Positions 1-7,841 of a stretch of DNA of 14,649 nt are shown in pieces (within the stretch, counting starts at the first letter, position 1; every line of letters begins with the position of its first letter). The stretch covers positions 1-14,649 of the forward strand of contig CABQNA010000016.1 in the NCBI GenBank assembly GCA_902465425.1, read 5' to 3'. The DNA comes from an uncultured Collinsella sp. (lineage in GTDB: Bacteria; Actinomycetota; Coriobacteriia; Coriobacteriales; Coriobacteriaceae). Below the pieces are notes generated by a model. The model did no database searches and was not told the DNA's origin. It was given only the letters and a program-made list of their open reading frames with translations. The position numbers and the translations under genes are program-made.

Positions 1-833
1 ACACCCTTGTTCTTAAGGTAGTTGTCGGCATAGGCGCGACGGCCGCCGGGCTTGGCGGTGAGGTCGCCCATCATGTTGGAGAAGCCGCCGTCGACCTTGA
101 TGGCGTCGCCGGTGGTAAAGTCCGAGCGCGTGGACGCCAGGAACATGACGGCGTTGGCGATATCGCTGACCTCGCCGATGCGGCGCGTGGCGATCAGACG
201 GCTGCGGCTCTTTTCGACCTTGGGGTCGGCGTAGAAGTTGGCCGACATCGGGGTCTTAACGAAGCAGGGCTCGACGCAGTTGGAGCGGACGCCGTAGGGG
301 CCCCACTCGGCGGCGAGCATCTTGGACATCATGTTGACGCCGGCCTTGGTGGAGCTGTACACGCCCGAGAACGTCTCGGGGGAGTGGCTGGCGACGGTCG
401 AGATGTGCACCAGGCGGCCCTGGCCGGCCTTGATCATCTCGCGACCAAAGCGCTGCGAGGTGATGAAGTAGCCGGTGAGGTTGACGTTGAGCACCTGCTC
501 CCAGTCGCTCAGCGGCAGGTCCTCCATGGCGGCGAAGCGCAGGATGCCGGCGGTGTTGACAAGGACGTCGACGCGGCCGAAGTTGGCGATGGTGGCGTCG
601 ACGGCAGCCTGAACCTCGGCCTCGTCGGTGGCGTTCATCTTGTAACCCTCGGCGTGGATGCCAAACTCGGCGGCGAGGTCGGCGGCTGCGGCCTTGACCT
701 TCTCTTCGTCCAGGTCGAGCAGAACGACGTTGGCGCCATTGCGGGCGAACTCGCGGCAAATCTCGACGCCCATACCGCCGAGCGCGCCAGTCACGGCGCA
801 GACATCGCCCTCGAGCTTAAGCCAGTTGCTCAT
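1..833 (-). CDS. Short-chain dehydrogenase/reductase (SDR), 3' end outside window
   Basis: A classical SDR oxidoreductase, cytosolic, expected to oxidise or reduce an alcohol/carbonyl pair with a nicotinamide cofactor. 277 codons are visible from ATG 833 and no stop is reached before base 1. Seen: the cofactor motif TGALGGMG (residues 15-22), an acidic Asp40 at the end of the second strand (family knowledge: this favours NAD(H) over NADP(H)), NTAG (93-96), NVNL (116-119), a catalytic Ser at 145, and Tyr159-Ser-Ser-Thr-Lys163. DGG at 248-250 marks the usual core end, but at least 27 more residues follow, so the protein is longer than a minimal 250-residue SDR. GGGAAG lies about 7 nt upstream of the start. 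The gene is divergent from a LysR-type regulator, which suggests that regulator controls it. The substrate cannot be told from the sequence. Confidence 0.95.
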   Translation of the reverse strand, partial: MSNWLKLEGDVCAVTGALGGMGVEICREFARNGANVVLLDLDEEKVKAAAADLAAEFGIHAEGYKMNATDEAEVQAAVDATIANFGRVDVLVNTAGILRFAAMEDLPLSDWEQVLNVNLTGYFITSQRFGREMIKAGQGRLVHISTVASHSPETFSGVYSSTKAGVNMMSKMLAAEWGPYGVRSNCVEPCFVKTPMSANFYADPKVEKSRSRLIATRRIGEVSDIANAVMFLASTRSDFTTGDAIKVDGGFSNMMGDLTAKPGGRRAYADNYLKNKG

Positions 834-867
834 AGGAACTTCCCTTCTTGTCTTCTTGTGCCTCCCT

Positions 868-894
868 GTGGGTCGCTCCCATTAACCGACCCAC
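868..894. promoter_or_regulatory. Perfect 8-bp inverted repeat in the SDR leader
   Basis: GTGGGTCG (868-875) and CGACCCAC (887-894) are perfect inverted arms around an 11-nt centre. They lie about 35 nt upstream of the SDR start codon. The element could be an operator or a leader hairpin; the sequence does not decide which. Confidence 0.4.
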
Positions 895-910
895 GTGGTT
901 TTCGCTGGTT

Positions 911-945
911 ATCGTATGCTTTGCATTTGCGCAGGTGAATTGCAT
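911..945 (-). promoter_or_regulatory. Candidate SDR promoter with TTGCAT repeats
   Basis: Reading the minus strand, TTCACC (934-939) is followed after 17 nt by TACGAT (911-916), each 4 of 6 to the vegetative consensus. TTGCAT occurs on the plus strand at 921-926 and again at 940-945. These paired sites sit where a LysR-type regulator bound between divergent genes would be expected. Assignment is by position and weak consensus only. Confidence 0.35.
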
Positions 946-1074
946 ATTTGTTAGAATGGCGTTAACCGTAGGTTTATAGCTTGCAAGACGATGCGCCTTT
1001 AATTGAGTGTGTGACCTGCCAAAACAACCCCCTTCGGCAGTTCATTGCCATGCGTCTGGAAACAGGAGATTGAC

Positions 1075-1953
1075 GTGTACGATCGACGACTCGAGGCCAT
1101 ATCGGCCGCCGCGGAGCTGGGAAGCTTCTCGCGCGCGGCGGCAAAATTGCGCGTGTCGACTCCGGCGCTCGTCAAGCAGGTGTCGGGCTTCGAGGCCGAG
1201 TTCGGCATCACACTGTTCGAACGCTCGCACTCGGGCGTCAAGGTGACGCCGGCCGGCGCACTGCTGGTGGACGACGCGCGCTCGATCATGCGGCAGTCCG
1301 AGGACGCGCTGCGCCGCGCCCGACGCGCGGCGGGCGAGGGCGGTGCCGTGCGTCTGGGTGTGTCGATGATGTGCCCGGGGCGCCAAACGCTGTCGATGTG
1401 GTCGGGCATTCACGATCTGGAACCGTCGCTGCGATTTGAGATCGTGCCGGTAAGCGACCTCTACGACGAGTGCGAGACCGTCATGCGCAGCTTGGGCCGC
1501 GAGGTCGATGTGGTGCAGTCGAGCTTTTCGACCCCACGCTGGGGCGACGCATGCCAAAGGCTCCGCATCGTCAACGTGCCGTTTTATATCGACGTGCCGC
1601 GCACGAGCCCGCTTGCGCGCAAGACGCGTATCACGGTTGCTGACCTGGAGGGCATGCGCCTGCGCGTGCTCCGTCACGGCAACGACGCTATGGACAGTCT
1701 GCGTATCGATCTTTTGGCAGACGGCGGCGTAGACGTGATCGACGTGGACAGCTTTGACTTTGCGCTCTTTAACGAAGCCGAGGAAAAGGGCGACGCGGTG
1801 CTCACCTGCGGCGCATGGTCGGGGGTACACCCGGCCTTTGTGGGCGTGCCGTTTCTATGCGGGCGAGAGGTGCCGGTCTTTCTGCACTACCCGCTCGAGC
1901 CCACCCTCCAAGTCCAAAAATTCGTCAACGCCATGGCCCAACTCCTCAACTAG
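1075..1953 (+). CDS. LysR-type transcriptional regulator
   Basis: DNA-binding regulator of 292 residues, normal length for LysR. The N-terminal winged helix-turn-helix (about residues 1-60) shows the family pattern: LEAISAAAELGSFSRAAAKL, then VSTPALVKQVSGFEAEFG, then LFERSHSGVKVTPAG. The rest (about 88-290) fits a periplasmic-binding-like effector domain, but it is divergent and gives no ligand clue. The start chosen is GTG 1075, because AGGAG (1064-1068) lies 6 nt upstream and the HTH begins right after it. A TTG at 1045 would add ten residues without a better ribosome site. It is divergent from the SDR gene, the classic LysR-target arrangement, so the SDR gene is the likely target. Its stop lies 16 bp from the stop of the convergent diguanylate cyclase gene, with no obvious terminator between. 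Confidence 0.93.
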   Translation: MYDRRLEAISAAAELGSFSRAAAKLRVSTPALVKQVSGFEAEFGITLFERSHSGVKVTPAGALLVDDARSIMRQSEDALRRARRAAGEGGAVRLGVSMMCPGRQTLSMWSGIHDLEPSLRFEIVPVSDLYDECETVMRSLGREVDVVQSSFSTPRWGDACQRLRIVNVPFYIDVPRTSPLARKTRITVADLEGMRLRVLRHGNDAMDSLRIDLLADGGVDVIDVDSFDFALFNEAEEKGDAVLTCGAWSGVHPAFVGVPFLCGREVPVFLHYPLEPTLQVQKFVNAMAQLLN

Positions 1954-1969
1954 CTCATTTGGGACGGGT

Positions 1970-3061
1970 TTAGCGGTCCTCGCGTTGCGGGTCGGCTGTC
2001 TCGGCTGCCTTTACGCGGTTCTTATCGACGTACATGTTTTTGTCGGCCTGAGAAAAGAGCTCACGCATCGTAGGCGGTTCATCAAAATCACTGGAAAGCG
2101 CATAGCCCACCGCATAGCTGATAGGCATGTCGGGATGAGTCTCGGAATACTCGTTCACGTTCGCGCGAACCCGAGCGAGACAGGACTCCACGGCAGCTCG
2201 ATCGGTATCTCGCAGCAGCGCGATAAACTCATCGCCGCCGTCGCGGCCCACAAAGCAGGTCTCCGACGCCACGCGCCCCAGCTGCTGGGCAAAAGAACGG
2301 ATGTATTCGTCGCCCTTCTCGTGGCCGAAGCTGTTATTGACCGTATGCAGATTGTTAAGGTCGAAGACGCACACCGCAACGGGCGCCTCCGCGGAGACAG
2401 GCTGCTCCTGCCCCAAGACCCCCTCGCACTTGTTCTTGTTGGGCAGTCCTGTGGCTTCGTCGAGATAGACTTTGTTCTGCAGTTCGCGATTGAGCGCGGC
2501 AGTTCGCACCGCGCGAACAAGTTCGACCGCAAAGGTCGCCACCAAGCCCATGATGTCGATGATCACCAGGCCCTCGAGATAGTTGAGCGCCGACGCCTTC
2601 TCCTGAGAGTAGTCCTCTGCGAGTCGCGTAGCATCGTCGCAAATGCCAAAGAACTCCTCGCTCATGGAGATGATGTCGGTGTTCTCATAGCCGACTTCGC
2701 GCACGCGGCTGATCTCGGCGCAAAGCTCATCATAATAATTTGCAAGCTCGGTCATTTTTACCTGATACTCATCGTCGTCGAGACGGACGAGGTTGAGGTC
2801 GTCACTTCCGTAACGCAAACCGTTGATGTATGAATCCACGGCTTTGAGCAGGTCATCTTGAGGCTGGCCCGCATCCTCGAGCTTAACGATTCGCTGCGTG
2901 GTACCGCGCACCAGACCGGCGTAGTTGACCACACGCGCCGTGCCCTGGATATCGGAGACGAGCAGCATAACATTGATGAAGAAGAAGATGAGAACTGCCG
3001 TGAGCACCATCATGAGCAGGCGCACCGCCTGGCCGGCCTTCTTGGCGACAGAAGTATTCAC
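1970..3061 (-). CDS. Membrane diguanylate cyclase with PilJ/NIT-like sensor
   Basis: Predicted to make cyclic di-GMP from two GTP at the membrane. 363 residues from GTG 3061; AGGGGAG lies about 7 nt upstream. Seen: a first membrane segment at about 13-36, an extracytoplasmic region at about 37-162 opening with VVNYAGLVRGTTQRIVKLE (residues 44-62), which resembles PilJ/NIT-type sensor helices, a second membrane segment at about 163-185, then a GGDEF domain from about 197. The domain has LDEATGLPNKN, the metal-binding Asp234 in FDLNNL, FGHEKGDEY (245-253) and an intact GGDEF at 275-279. The inhibitory RxxD site expected at 266-269 reads SETC, so product feedback at that site is probably absent. 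No EAL or HD-GYP domain is present. The sensed signal is unknown. Confidence 0.92.
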   Translation of the reverse strand: MNTSVAKKAGQAVRLLMMVLTAVLIFFFINVMLLVSDIQGTARVVNYAGLVRGTTQRIVKLEDAGQPQDDLLKAVDSYINGLRYGSDDLNLVRLDDDEYQVKMTELANYYDELCAEISRVREVGYENTDIISMSEEFFGICDDATRLAEDYSQEKASALNYLEGLVIIDIMGLVATFAVELVRAVRTAALNRELQNKVYLDEATGLPNKNKCEGVLGQEQPVSAEAPVAVCVFDLNNLHTVNNSFGHEKGDEYIRSFAQQLGRVASETCFVGRDGGDEFIALLRDTDRAAVESCLARVRANVNEYSETHPDMPISYAVGYALSSDFDEPPTMRELFSQADKNMYVDKNRVKAAETADPQREDR

Positions 3062-3251
3062 AAGTTCACTCCCCTAAATGACAAAAGAACAGGTAGCACG
3101 CAGTGTGCTGAAATTCATGGGTGGTTAACTCTACCATATGGGCCAGCAGCCTCAAACTGCAGCAGACGCTCGTCCAAATTGGCGTGACGCTTGCCTTGTT
3201 GTTCTTGACCTGGCCGCGCTATCGGACATGCTTCTGGTCTTGGATCACCAT

Positions 3252-3424
3252 GGGAAAGCTCATCCCGTTTTGTGCGTCTAGAGTGGGATGCGGTTTCCCA
3301 AAGGTGCCGTTAGGGGAAACCACATCCCGGTTTATGCCCTTGAAATGGGATGTCGTTTCCCGGAGGGGGCCCAGCGGGAAACGGCATCCCATTCTGGGCC
3401 CGAAAAGTGGGATACGGTTTCCGG
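3252..3424. repeat. Array of six 15-bp units in alternating orientation, 62-bp period
   Basis: Six units alternate: reverse GGGAAAGCTCATCCC (3252-3266), forward GGGATGCGGTTTCCC (3285-3299), reverse GGGAAACCACATCCC (3314-3328), forward GGGATGTCGTTTCCC (3347-3361), reverse GGGAAACGGCATCCC (3376-3390), and forward GGGATACGGTTTCC (3409-3422). Spacers are exactly 18, 14, 18, 14 and 18 bp and differ in sequence, although the last two both contain a GGGCCC core. The array is therefore three 62-bp dimers. Conservation of the unit ends (GGGAT and TTTCCC) with free spacers points to selection on the 15-mers or on pairing between them. It resembles REP/REPIN-type extragenic palindromes; no transposase lies in the window. 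Confidence 0.85.
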
Positions 3425-3432
3425 CCGGCATG

Positions 3433-3473
3433 AAAAAAGCCTCCGCAGCTCGTGTGGCTGCGGAGGCTTTATT
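3433..3473 (-). terminator. Strong intrinsic terminator of the ABC exporter operon
   Basis: On the minus strand, AAGCCTCCGCAGC and GCTGCGGAGGCTT form a 13-bp perfect GC-rich stem with a 7-nt loop, followed by a run of six T. The plus strand has TTTATT after the stem, so it may also work weakly in that direction. It lies about 120 bp past the stop codon of the downstream ABC gene. Confidence 0.9.
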
Positions 3474-3501
3474 CGTTGCGGTGCATTGTGTTTGGGTCGT
3501 T

Positions 3502-3583
3502 GAGATGAGTCGATTTGCCCCGAAAGAGGAGGGCATTGATCTTAGGGTCATGCCCGACGAATGAGCGGCAAATCGGCCATCTC
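3502..3583. repeat. Nested three-level palindrome downstream of the ABC operon
   Basis: Outer arms GAGATG (3502-3507) and CATCTC (3578-3583), middle arms CGATTTGCC (3511-3519) and GGCAAATCG (3567-3575), and inner arms GGGCAT (3531-3536) and ATGCCC (3550-3555) nest concentrically. The sequence is unrelated to the neighbouring 15-mer array. It lies 11 bp past the ABC stop codon, so on the minus strand it would sit in the 3' UTR ahead of the terminator and could fold into a long stem. Confidence 0.75.
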
Positions 3584-3594
3584 GGCGAGCCGAA

Positions 3595-5514
3595 CTACTC
3601 CAGCTCAAACGCTCCGGTGTAGAGCTGGTAGTAATACCCGCGCTTGGCGATCAGCTCGTCGTGGTTGCCGCGCTCGATGATGCGGCCGTGGTCCAGGCAG
3701 ATGATCGCGTCGGAGTTGCGCACGGTGGACAGGCGGTGCGCGATGACAAACGTCGTGCGACCTTCCATGAGCTTATCCATGCCCGCTTGCACGATAGCCT
3801 CGGTGCGGGTGTCGATGGAGCTCGTGGCCTCGTCCAAAATCATTGCCGGCGGATCGGCGACGGCGGCGCGTGCGATCGAAATCAGCTGGCGCTGGCCCTG
3901 CGACAGCTGGGCGCCGTTGCCGGTGAGCATGGTGTCGTAGCCGTCGGGCAGGCGGGTGATAAAGTCGTCTGCTCCGGCGAGCTTAGCCGCCGCGATGCAC
4001 TCCTCGTCGGTGGCATCCAGGTTGCCGTAGCGGATGTTGTCCATCACGGTGCCGGTGAACAGGTTCACGTCCTGCAGTACGACGCCCAGCGAGCGGCGCA
4101 GATCGGCCTTACGAATCTTATTGACGTTGATGCCGTCGTAGCGGATCTTGCCGTCGGCGATGTCATAGAAACGGTTGATGAGGTTGGTGATGGTCGTCTT
4201 ACCGGCACCGGTGGCGCCGACAAACGCGACCTTCTGGCCCGGCTTGGCGTACACAGACACGCCGTGCAGCACCTCGTGGTCGGGCGTGTAGCCAAAGTCG
4301 ACGTTGTCCATGACCAGGTCGCCACGCAGCGGTACGTACTCGATCTCGCCGGTTGCGCGGTGCGGATGCTTCCACGCCCACATGCCGGTGTGGTGGTCGG
4401 CCTCCTCGAGCTGCCAGGTGTCGGGGTTCACCTGAGCGTTGACGAGCGTCACATAGCCTTCGTCGGCTTCGGGCTCCTCGTCGATGAGCTCAAAGATACG
4501 GTCGGCGCCGGCGAGGCCCATGACCACGGCGTTGATCTGCTGCGAGATCTGGCCGATCTGTCCGCAGAACTGCTTGGTCATGTTGAGGAACGGCACCACG
4601 ACGGCGATGGACAGTGCCATGCCCGAGATGCTCAGGTTGGGCACGCCCAGCGCCAGGAAAATGCCGCCTGCCAGTGCGACCAGCACGTAGAGCAGGTTGC
4701 CCAGGTTCATAAGGATGGGCATGAGGATGTTGGCGTACATGTTGGCCTTTTGCGAGACCTCGAAGAGCTTTTCGTTGCGCTCGTCAAAATCGGCCTCGGC
4801 GGCAGACTCGTGGCAGAATGCCTTGACGACCTTCTGGCCGTTCATGACTTCCTCGATATGGCCTTCGACCACGCCGAGCTCAGTCTGCTGCGCAATAAAG
4901 AAACGCGCGGAGTTGGAGCCGAGCAGCTTGGTCATAAAGGTCATAAAGGCGACGCCTGCCACAATGACCAGGCACATCCAAACGCTGTAGTACAGCATGA
5001 TAAAGAACACCGTGACGATGACGATGGTCGTCATGAGCAGGTTGGGCAGCGACTGGCTGATCATCTGGCGCAGCGTGTCGATGTCGTTGGTGTAGTGGCT
5101 CATGATGTCGCCGCGCTGGTGCGTGTCGAAGTAGCGGATCGGCAGGTCCTGCATGCGGTTGAACATCTTTTCGCGCAGCTTCTCGAGCGAGCCCTGCGTG
5201 ACGATGGCCATGGCGCGGTTCCAGAACAGCGAGGACAGGATGCCGACGCCGTAGATGCAGGCGAGGGTGGTCACGAGCTGTGCGATCTTGGGCTGTGCGG
5301 CTTCCCAATCGCCCGACTGCCACGATTCGCTAATAATCTGCAGGGCGCTCTGAAGGAAGGTCGCGCCGATGGAGTTGATGATAGCGCAGAGCACCACGCC
5401 GACGACGACGAGGGGCAAAAGCACGGGGTAGAAGCCAAAGAGCGTCTTGATGAGGCGCGACATGGTGCCACCCTTGCGGTTGAGCGCGCGCTCGGCGGTC
5501 GTTGCCTTACTCAT
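3595..5514 (-). CDS. ABC exporter subunit, TMD-NBD fusion, catalytically complete site
   Basis: Half-transporter of a heterodimeric multidrug/lipid-type ABC exporter, 639 residues. The membrane domain spans about 22-335 and the nucleotide-binding domain about 398-639. Seen: Walker A GATGAGKT (433-440), a Q-loop around Gln481, signature LSQGQ (537-541, variant of LSGGQ), Walker B MILDE with catalytic Glu562, and switch His593 in AHR. A segment of roughly 50 residues (345-395), rich in charged residues and Trp, separates the two domains and is longer than in minimal exporters. The start is ATG 5514 because GGAAGGAGG lies 8 nt upstream; Met18 is a less well placed alternative. It overlaps the upstream ABC gene by 8 nt, so translation is probably coupled and the two products form one complex. 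The substrate is unknown. Confidence 0.95.
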   Translation of the reverse strand: MSKATTAERALNRKGGTMSRLIKTLFGFYPVLLPLVVVGVVLCAIINSIGATFLQSALQIISESWQSGDWEAAQPKIAQLVTTLACIYGVGILSSLFWNRAMAIVTQGSLEKLREKMFNRMQDLPIRYFDTHQRGDIMSHYTNDIDTLRQMISQSLPNLLMTTIVIVTVFFIMLYYSVWMCLVIVAGVAFMTFMTKLLGSNSARFFIAQQTELGVVEGHIEEVMNGQKVVKAFCHESAAEADFDERNEKLFEVSQKANMYANILMPILMNLGNLLYVLVALAGGIFLALGVPNLSISGMALSIAVVVPFLNMTKQFCGQIGQISQQINAVVMGLAGADRIFELIDEEPEADEGYVTLVNAQVNPDTWQLEEADHHTGMWAWKHPHRATGEIEYVPLRGDLVMDNVDFGYTPDHEVLHGVSVYAKPGQKVAFVGATGAGKTTITNLINRFYDIADGKIRYDGINVNKIRKADLRRSLGVVLQDVNLFTGTVMDNIRYGNLDATDEECIAAAKLAGADDFITRLPDGYDTMLTGNGAQLSQGQRQLISIARAAVADPPAMILDEATSSIDTRTEAIVQAGMDKLMEGRTTFVIAHRLSTVRNSDAIICLDHGRIIERGNHDELIAKRGYYYQLYTGAFELE

Positions 5515-7321
5515 GTGCCTCGCCTCCTTCCTGGGTCTGAGCCTGTGTTGCGGATGCCTCGGTGTCGGCTTCGACGGCCTCTTCGCCCTCGGCAGACATC
5601 TTGTTCTGCGAGGTAAAGGTCTCGCGGTAGATCTCGCTCGTCTTGAGCAGCTCATCGTGGTTGCCGATCTGCGCGATGCGGCCGCCCTCCATGACGATGA
5701 TGCGGTCTGCATCCTGCACGGAGCTAATGCGCTGGGCGATGATGAGCTTGGTCGTGTTGGGCAGATAGCTTGCCAGTCCTGCGCGGATCTTGGCGTCGGT
5801 CTTGGTGTCAACGGCGCTGGTGGAGTCGTCCAGGATCAAGATCTTGGGGCGACGCAGCAGGGCACGCGCAATGCACAGGCGCTGCTTCTGACCGCCCGAG
5901 ACATTGGAGCCGCCCTGCTCGATCCAGGTGTCATAGCCCTTGGGGAAGCCATCGACAAACTCGTCGGCGCAGGCCAGATGTGCCGCCTCGCGGACCTCTT
6001 CGTCGGTGGCGTTCGGGTCGCCCCAACGCAGGTTCTCGGCAATCGTGCCGCTAAACAGCACGTTTTTCTGCAATACCATGGCCACTTGGTGGCGCAGAGC
6101 GTCCAAGTCGTAGTCGCGCACATCCACGCCGCCCACGCGCACGGTGCCTTCGGTGGCGTCGTACAGGCGGGCGATGAGGTTTACAAGCGTGGACTTGGCC
6201 GAGCCGGTGCCGCCGATGATGCCGATGGTCTCGCCGCTCTTAATGTGCAGGTCGATATCGTCGAGCGCCTGGCGCTTCGCATGCGCGGAGTACTTAAAGC
6301 TCACGTGGTCAAAGTCGATGGAGCCGTCGGCAACCTCGAGCACGGGCTCGGCGGGATCGGCGATCGTGGGCTCGGCGGCCAGCACCTCGGTAATGCGGTG
6401 TGCCGATTCGTCGGCCATGGTCACCATGACAAAGATCATCGACAGCTGCATCAGACTCATGAGGATTTGGAAGCCATAGGTAAAGATCGAGGAGAGCTGG
6501 CCCACGTCGAACAGCGTGCCCTGACTCGTGATGATGAGCTTGGAGCCCAGGTAGATGATGACGACAAACGCGCCGTTGACGCAGATGTTCATCATGGGAT
6601 TGTTAAAGGCGAGCAGCTTCTCGGCGCGGGTGAAGTCCATCTGGACGTCGCGTGCGGCGGTCGCGAACTTCTCCTTCTCAAAGTCTTCGCGCACGTAACT
6701 CTTGACCACGCGCATGCCGGTGACGTTTTCCTCGACGGACTCGTTAAGGGCGTCGTACTTGTGGAACACGCGCGAGAAGATGGGGCGTACCTTAAAGATG
6801 ATAAAGAACAGTCCAAAGCCCAGCAGCGGAATGATGACCAGGTAGACCATGGCGACGCTGCCGCCCATGATAAATGCCATGGTAAAGGCGAAGATCAATA
6901 CCAGCGGCGCGCGCACGGCGATACGGATGATCATCATAAAGGCCTGCTGCACGTTGTTGATATCGGTGGTCAGGCGCGTGACGAGCGAGGAGCTCGAGAA
7001 CTCATCGATGTTGGCAAAGCTGAACGTCTGGATCTTGTAGAACAGGTCGTGACGCAGGTTCTTGGCGAAGCCGCAACTCGCATGGCTGCAGGTGACGCCG
7101 GCAGCGGCGCCAAAAGCAAGCGACGTCAGCGCGATGAGCACCAAAAAGCCTGCGGTGGGAAGCATCTCGGCTACGGTGGCGCCGTCTTTGATGGCGTCGA
7201 TCAGGTTGGCGGTGATAAAAGGAATCAGCATCTCGCAGAGCACCTCGCCAAGCACGAGCAGCGGCGTGGCAACGGTGACTTTCATATAGTCGCGGATGCT
7301 TCCCATGAGGGTTTTAATCAT
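5507..7321 (-). CDS. ABC exporter subunit, TMD-NBD fusion, degenerate ATP site
   Basis: Partner half-transporter, 604 residues: membrane domain about 15-310, nucleotide-binding domain about 334-572, then an acidic tail of about 30 residues. Walker A is GGTGSAKST (370-378), with Ala375 where the last Gly is usual. The signature is canonical VSGGQ (474-478). Walker B is ILILDD, with Asp499 in place of the catalytic Glu, and the switch residue is Gln530 (AQR instead of AHR). Asp for Glu together with Gln for His is the known mark of the degenerate-site subunit in heterodimeric exporters such as TM287/288. GGGAGGA lies about 5 nt before ATG 7321. It overlaps marR upstream and the second ABC gene downstream by 8 nt each. 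Confidence 0.95.
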   Translation of the reverse strand: MIKTLMGSIRDYMKVTVATPLLVLGEVLCEMLIPFITANLIDAIKDGATVAEMLPTAGFLVLIALTSLAFGAAAGVTCSHASCGFAKNLRHDLFYKIQTFSFANIDEFSSSSLVTRLTTDINNVQQAFMMIIRIAVRAPLVLIFAFTMAFIMGGSVAMVYLVIIPLLGFGLFFIIFKVRPIFSRVFHKYDALNESVEENVTGMRVVKSYVREDFEKEKFATAARDVQMDFTRAEKLLAFNNPMMNICVNGAFVVIIYLGSKLIITSQGTLFDVGQLSSIFTYGFQILMSLMQLSMIFVMVTMADESAHRITEVLAAEPTIADPAEPVLEVADGSIDFDHVSFKYSAHAKRQALDDIDLHIKSGETIGIIGGTGSAKSTLVNLIARLYDATEGTVRVGGVDVRDYDLDALRHQVAMVLQKNVLFSGTIAENLRWGDPNATDEEVREAAHLACADEFVDGFPKGYDTWIEQGGSNVSGGQKQRLCIARALLRRPKILILDDSTSAVDTKTDAKIRAGLASYLPNTTKLIIAQRISSVQDADRIIVMEGGRIAQIGNHDELLKTSEIYRETFTSQNKMSAEGEEAVEADTEASATQAQTQEGGEAHE

Positions 7322-7820
7322 CCAGTTCCTCCCAGGTTACACGGATTTTCTCGAGCATTTCGGCGAGCTGTTCGCGCTCGTCGTGGGTGAGGGCACCAAA
7401 GGCCTGCTCTCTAAAGCGAATGCGGGCTGCCTGGTCGATGCGGGCGTTTTCCCGGCCGGTTTCGGTCAGGCGAATGGTGAGCTGCCGTCGATCCTTGGGG
7501 TTACGGCTGCGCTCGATGAGGCCGTTGAGCTCGAGCTTGGACAGGATCTCGGAAAGCGACCCCGGCTTGAGGTCAAAGTGCATGCCGAGTTCCTGCTGCG
7601 ACATCTCGCCGCCGGGTTGCTTGGCCAGCAGGCAGATGATGGGCGCCTTGCCGGACACGCCTCCGCCATGAAAATGCATGTAATGGCCGCAAAAGCCCAG
7701 GCCATTGAGGATGCGCTTGGCAAGCTTGTCTTCTGAGCTAACCGCTTCGGGTGCATCCGCCGGCTGTGACGGGTCGCCGCCGGGCTCGTGCGAACAAAGG
7801 TTAAGAGGTTCATCGCACAT
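7314..7820 (-). CDS. MarR-family transcriptional regulator of the ABC operon
   Basis: Winged-helix regulator of 168 residues, first gene of the marR-ABC-ABC operon and the likely local repressor of the exporter. An N-terminal extension of about 30 polar residues precedes the MarR fold. The core shows KAPIICLLAKQPGGEMSQQE, recognition-helix region LKPGSLSEILSKLELNGLIE, and wing NPKDRRQLTIRLTETGR. The start is ATG 7820, with an in-frame stop two codons upstream. The best ribosome site, AAAGGAG, is 12 nt away, unusually far. The stop overlaps the first ABC start as ATGATTAA. Family knowledge: MarR proteins beside efflux pumps are usually ligand-released repressors. The inducer is not predictable. 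Confidence 0.92.
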   Translation of the reverse strand: MCDEPLNLCSHEPGGDPSQPADAPEAVSSEDKLAKRILNGLGFCGHYMHFHGGGVSGKAPIICLLAKQPGGEMSQQELGMHFDLKPGSLSEILSKLELNGLIERSRNPKDRRQLTIRLTETGRENARIDQAARIRFREQAFGALTHDEREQLAEMLEKIRVTWEELDD

Positions 7821-7841
7821 GAATTAGTGTTGCTCCTTTCT

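Larger units (their letters stand above)
3062..3594. other. Gene-free gap: inventory
   Basis: 533 bp without a convincing gene. From the left it holds the ribosome site and a weak candidate promoter for the cyclase gene (minus strand TTTGAG at 3151-3156, 17 nt, TAGAGT at 3128-3133). Unassigned sequence follows to about 3250, then the 15-mer array (3252-3424), a terminator (3433-3473), about 30 bp of unassigned sequence, and a nested palindrome (3502-3583). Confidence 0.6.

Noticed and set aside
1..833. 7-beta-hydroxysteroid dehydrogenase, known from Collinsella
   Set aside because: The cofactor motif, active-site surroundings and C-terminus differ from the Collinsella aerofaciens enzyme as I recall it; only the broad SDR family can be claimed.
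3138..3281. 47-codon plus-strand open frame in the cyclase/exporter gap
   Set aside because: No ribosome site before its ATG, no recognisable motif, and its end runs into the repeat array.
3252..3424. CRISPR array
   Set aside because: Units are only 15 bp, alternate in orientation and vary, and spacers are 14 or 18 bp. No cas gene is in the window.
3661..7390. Two very long plus-strand open frames (about 650 codons each) opposite the ABC genes
   Set aside because: They lie antisense to genes with full ABC motifs, have low-complexity Val/Asp/His-rich translations, and arise from GC-biased codons on the other strand.
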